A model generated the notes under the pieces. The model saw only the letters and a program-made list of their open reading frames with translations, was not told where the DNA came from and ran no database searches. The position numbers and the translations under genes are program-made. Shown here in pieces: positions 63,140 through 64,000 of a stretch of DNA of 64,000 nucleotides. The stretch is from Ruminococcus flavefaciens (lineage in GTDB: Bacteria; Bacillota; Clostridia; Oscillospirales; Ruminococcaceae), in NCBI RefSeq assembly GCF_900108555.1, contig NZ_FNWV01000006.1, positions 62,001-126,000 on the forward strand, in the 5' to 3' direction. Numbering within the stretch: the first letter of the stretch is position 1; each line of letters starts with the position of its first letter.

Positions 63140-63284
63140 AATAGATAACAGGGGATATGCTCCTCATAATAGAGGGGAGCAGTTTGCGGAGCAACGATCG
63201 TCTGATTGTACGAAATGTTATGTCTGCACTGTGATCTATGGTTATGTTTTTATACGATCGTAATAAGTCATGGTTTTCGTTATA
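63140..63284 (+). other. Leader with stems upstream of the methyltransferase
   Basis: About 160 transcribed bases with GCTCCTC/GAGGGGAGC (63159-63180) followed by GCGGAGC, and ACGATCGT twice (63193-63200 and near 63255), each self-complementary and able to pair with the other. No known riboswitch recognised. Confidence 0.35.
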
Positions 63285-63299
63285 AAAGGAGTTTGCAGT

Positions 63300-64000
63300 A
63301 TGGAAATAATCAATGATAAGATCGACAGCGGAAAAGCATTTGACTTTGGACGGACATCAAAAGGATATGCAAAATATCGTGACATTTACCCAAAGGAATT
63401 CTATAAAAAGCTTGTGGACTGCGGCGTTGGCGTAAGCGGTCAGAAATGTCTTGATCTTGGTACGGGAACAGGTGTTATACCGCGTAATATGTATCAGTAC
63501 GGAGCAGAATGGACAGGTACGGATATATCCGAAAACCAGATAGCTCAGGCTGATCTTCTTGCAAGAGCAAATAAGATGAATATTGATTTTAAGGTGGTAT
63601 CTGCGGAAAATCTGGATTTTCCCGATGAAAGCTTCGATATCATTACAGCCTGTCAGTGCTTCTGGTATTTCGATACAAAGGAGCTTGCACCAAAGCTTGC
63701 GAAAATGCTTAAAAAGGACGGCAGACTTGTTGTTATGCAAATGGCTTGGCTTCCTGATGAGGACAGGATAGCAGGACTCAGCGAAAAGCTGGTCCTGGAG
63801 TATAATCCCGAGTGGTCAGGCGGCGGCTGGACTCGTCAGCCAGTTAATATCTCAGATGATGTTTTGAATTCATTTGACGTAGTGTACAGAGCAGGGTATG
63901 ACCTTAATGTGCATTTTACAAGAGAGAGCTGGAACGGAAGAATGAAGACCTGCCGCGGTATCGGAGCTTCACTTTCCGAGGCTGAGATAGCAGCGTGGGA
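63300..64000 (+). CDS. Class I SAM-dependent methyltransferase (3' end outside window)
   Basis: The frame from ATG 63300 (AAGGAG 9 bp upstream) stays open to the window edge, 233 codons. DFGRTSKGYAKYRDIYP at the start, motif I CLDLGTGTGVIPRNMYQYG, GTDISENQIAQA, then AENLDFPDESFDIITACQCFWYFD and LKKDGRLVVM are the Methyltransf_11/25-type fold, which binds SAM. The substrate is unknown; the YWYFD-type active-site region suggests a small molecule. It is a real gene although it has no stop inside the window. Confidence 0.88.
   Translation, partial: MEIINDKIDSGKAFDFGRTSKGYAKYRDIYPKEFYKKLVDCGVGVSGQKCLDLGTGTGVIPRNMYQYGAEWTGTDISENQIAQADLLARANKMNIDFKVVSAENLDFPDESFDIITACQCFWYFDTKELAPKLAKMLKKDGRLVVMQMAWLPDEDRIAGLSEKLVLEYNPEWSGGGWTRQPVNISDDVLNSFDVVYRAGYDLNVHFTRESWNGRMKTCRGIGASLSEAEIAAW

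Overview
The window looks like a chromosomal segment of a plant-fibre-degrading Firmicute of the genus Ruminococcus (Oscillospiraceae). The evidence is three large secreted carbohydrate-active enzymes with type I dockerin-like modules (WGDAN-x-DG ... IMQSLANPNKY) and long poly-threonine linkers, low to moderate GC, strong GGAGG ribosome sites and sigma-A promoters. The species cannot be resolved from sequence alone.

Layout. 1-7.7 kb: the 3' part of a very large surface/matrix protein (fibro-slime plus Cna-B/SpaA-like modules), a small TasA/camelysin-like membrane-anchored protein, and an alpha/beta hydrolase of the proline iminopeptidase type. 8.27-43.1 kb: a region bounded by 18-bp near-identical direct repeats that match the 3' end of the tmRNA gene. 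It has paired AAGTGGT sites at both ends and an excisionase and tyrosine integrase next to the right-hand repeat. I interpret it as an approximately 34.8 kb integrative element inserted in ssrA. Most of its cargo is a surface-polysaccharide locus (8.6-35.1 kb): an XRE-Ugd fusion, a long structured leader, two sugar aminotransferases, the priming sugar-phosphate transferase, glycosyltransferases, Wzy and Wzx, acyltransferases, two ATP-grasp ligases, RmlACBD, a UDP-GlcNAc 2-epimerase, LicD and a GpsA-TagD fusion. The right part (35.4-42.9 kb) holds the element's own genes: zinc-ribbon protein, sigma-like factor, DUF6076-like protein, RepA-like ATPase with iteron-like repeats, two ribbon-helix-helix paralogues, a hairpin-rich non-coding stretch, Xis and Int. 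43.1-48.5 kb (mostly minus strand): tmRNA, an LD-carboxypeptidase, a lipoprotein, SmpB, and an ECF sigma factor with a transmembrane partner. 48.7-63.1 kb: fibre-degradation genes (GH43-CBM22-dockerin-CE1, a GH141-like beta-helix protein with CBM6-like and dockerin modules, PL11-dockerin) interspersed with a MATE exporter, a nitroreductase, a GNAT acetyltransferase and an ion-transporter-superfamily permease. A SAM methyltransferase runs off the right edge.

How it fits together. The polysaccharide locus contains a nearly complete Wzx/Wzy-dependent pathway. Ugd gives UDP-glucuronate; RmlABCD gives dTDP-rhamnose; the RmlB intermediate can also be aminated by the WecE-like enzyme to dTDP-Fuc4N; MnaA gives UDP-ManNAc; GpsA-TagD gives CDP-glycerol, which LicD could use. 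The HTH fused to Ugd, with TGTTGC operator-like palindromes at both the ugd and operon promoters, suggests that the first enzyme of the locus also regulates it. The three dockerin enzymes address xylan and pectin and presumably dock on a cellulosome-type scaffold.
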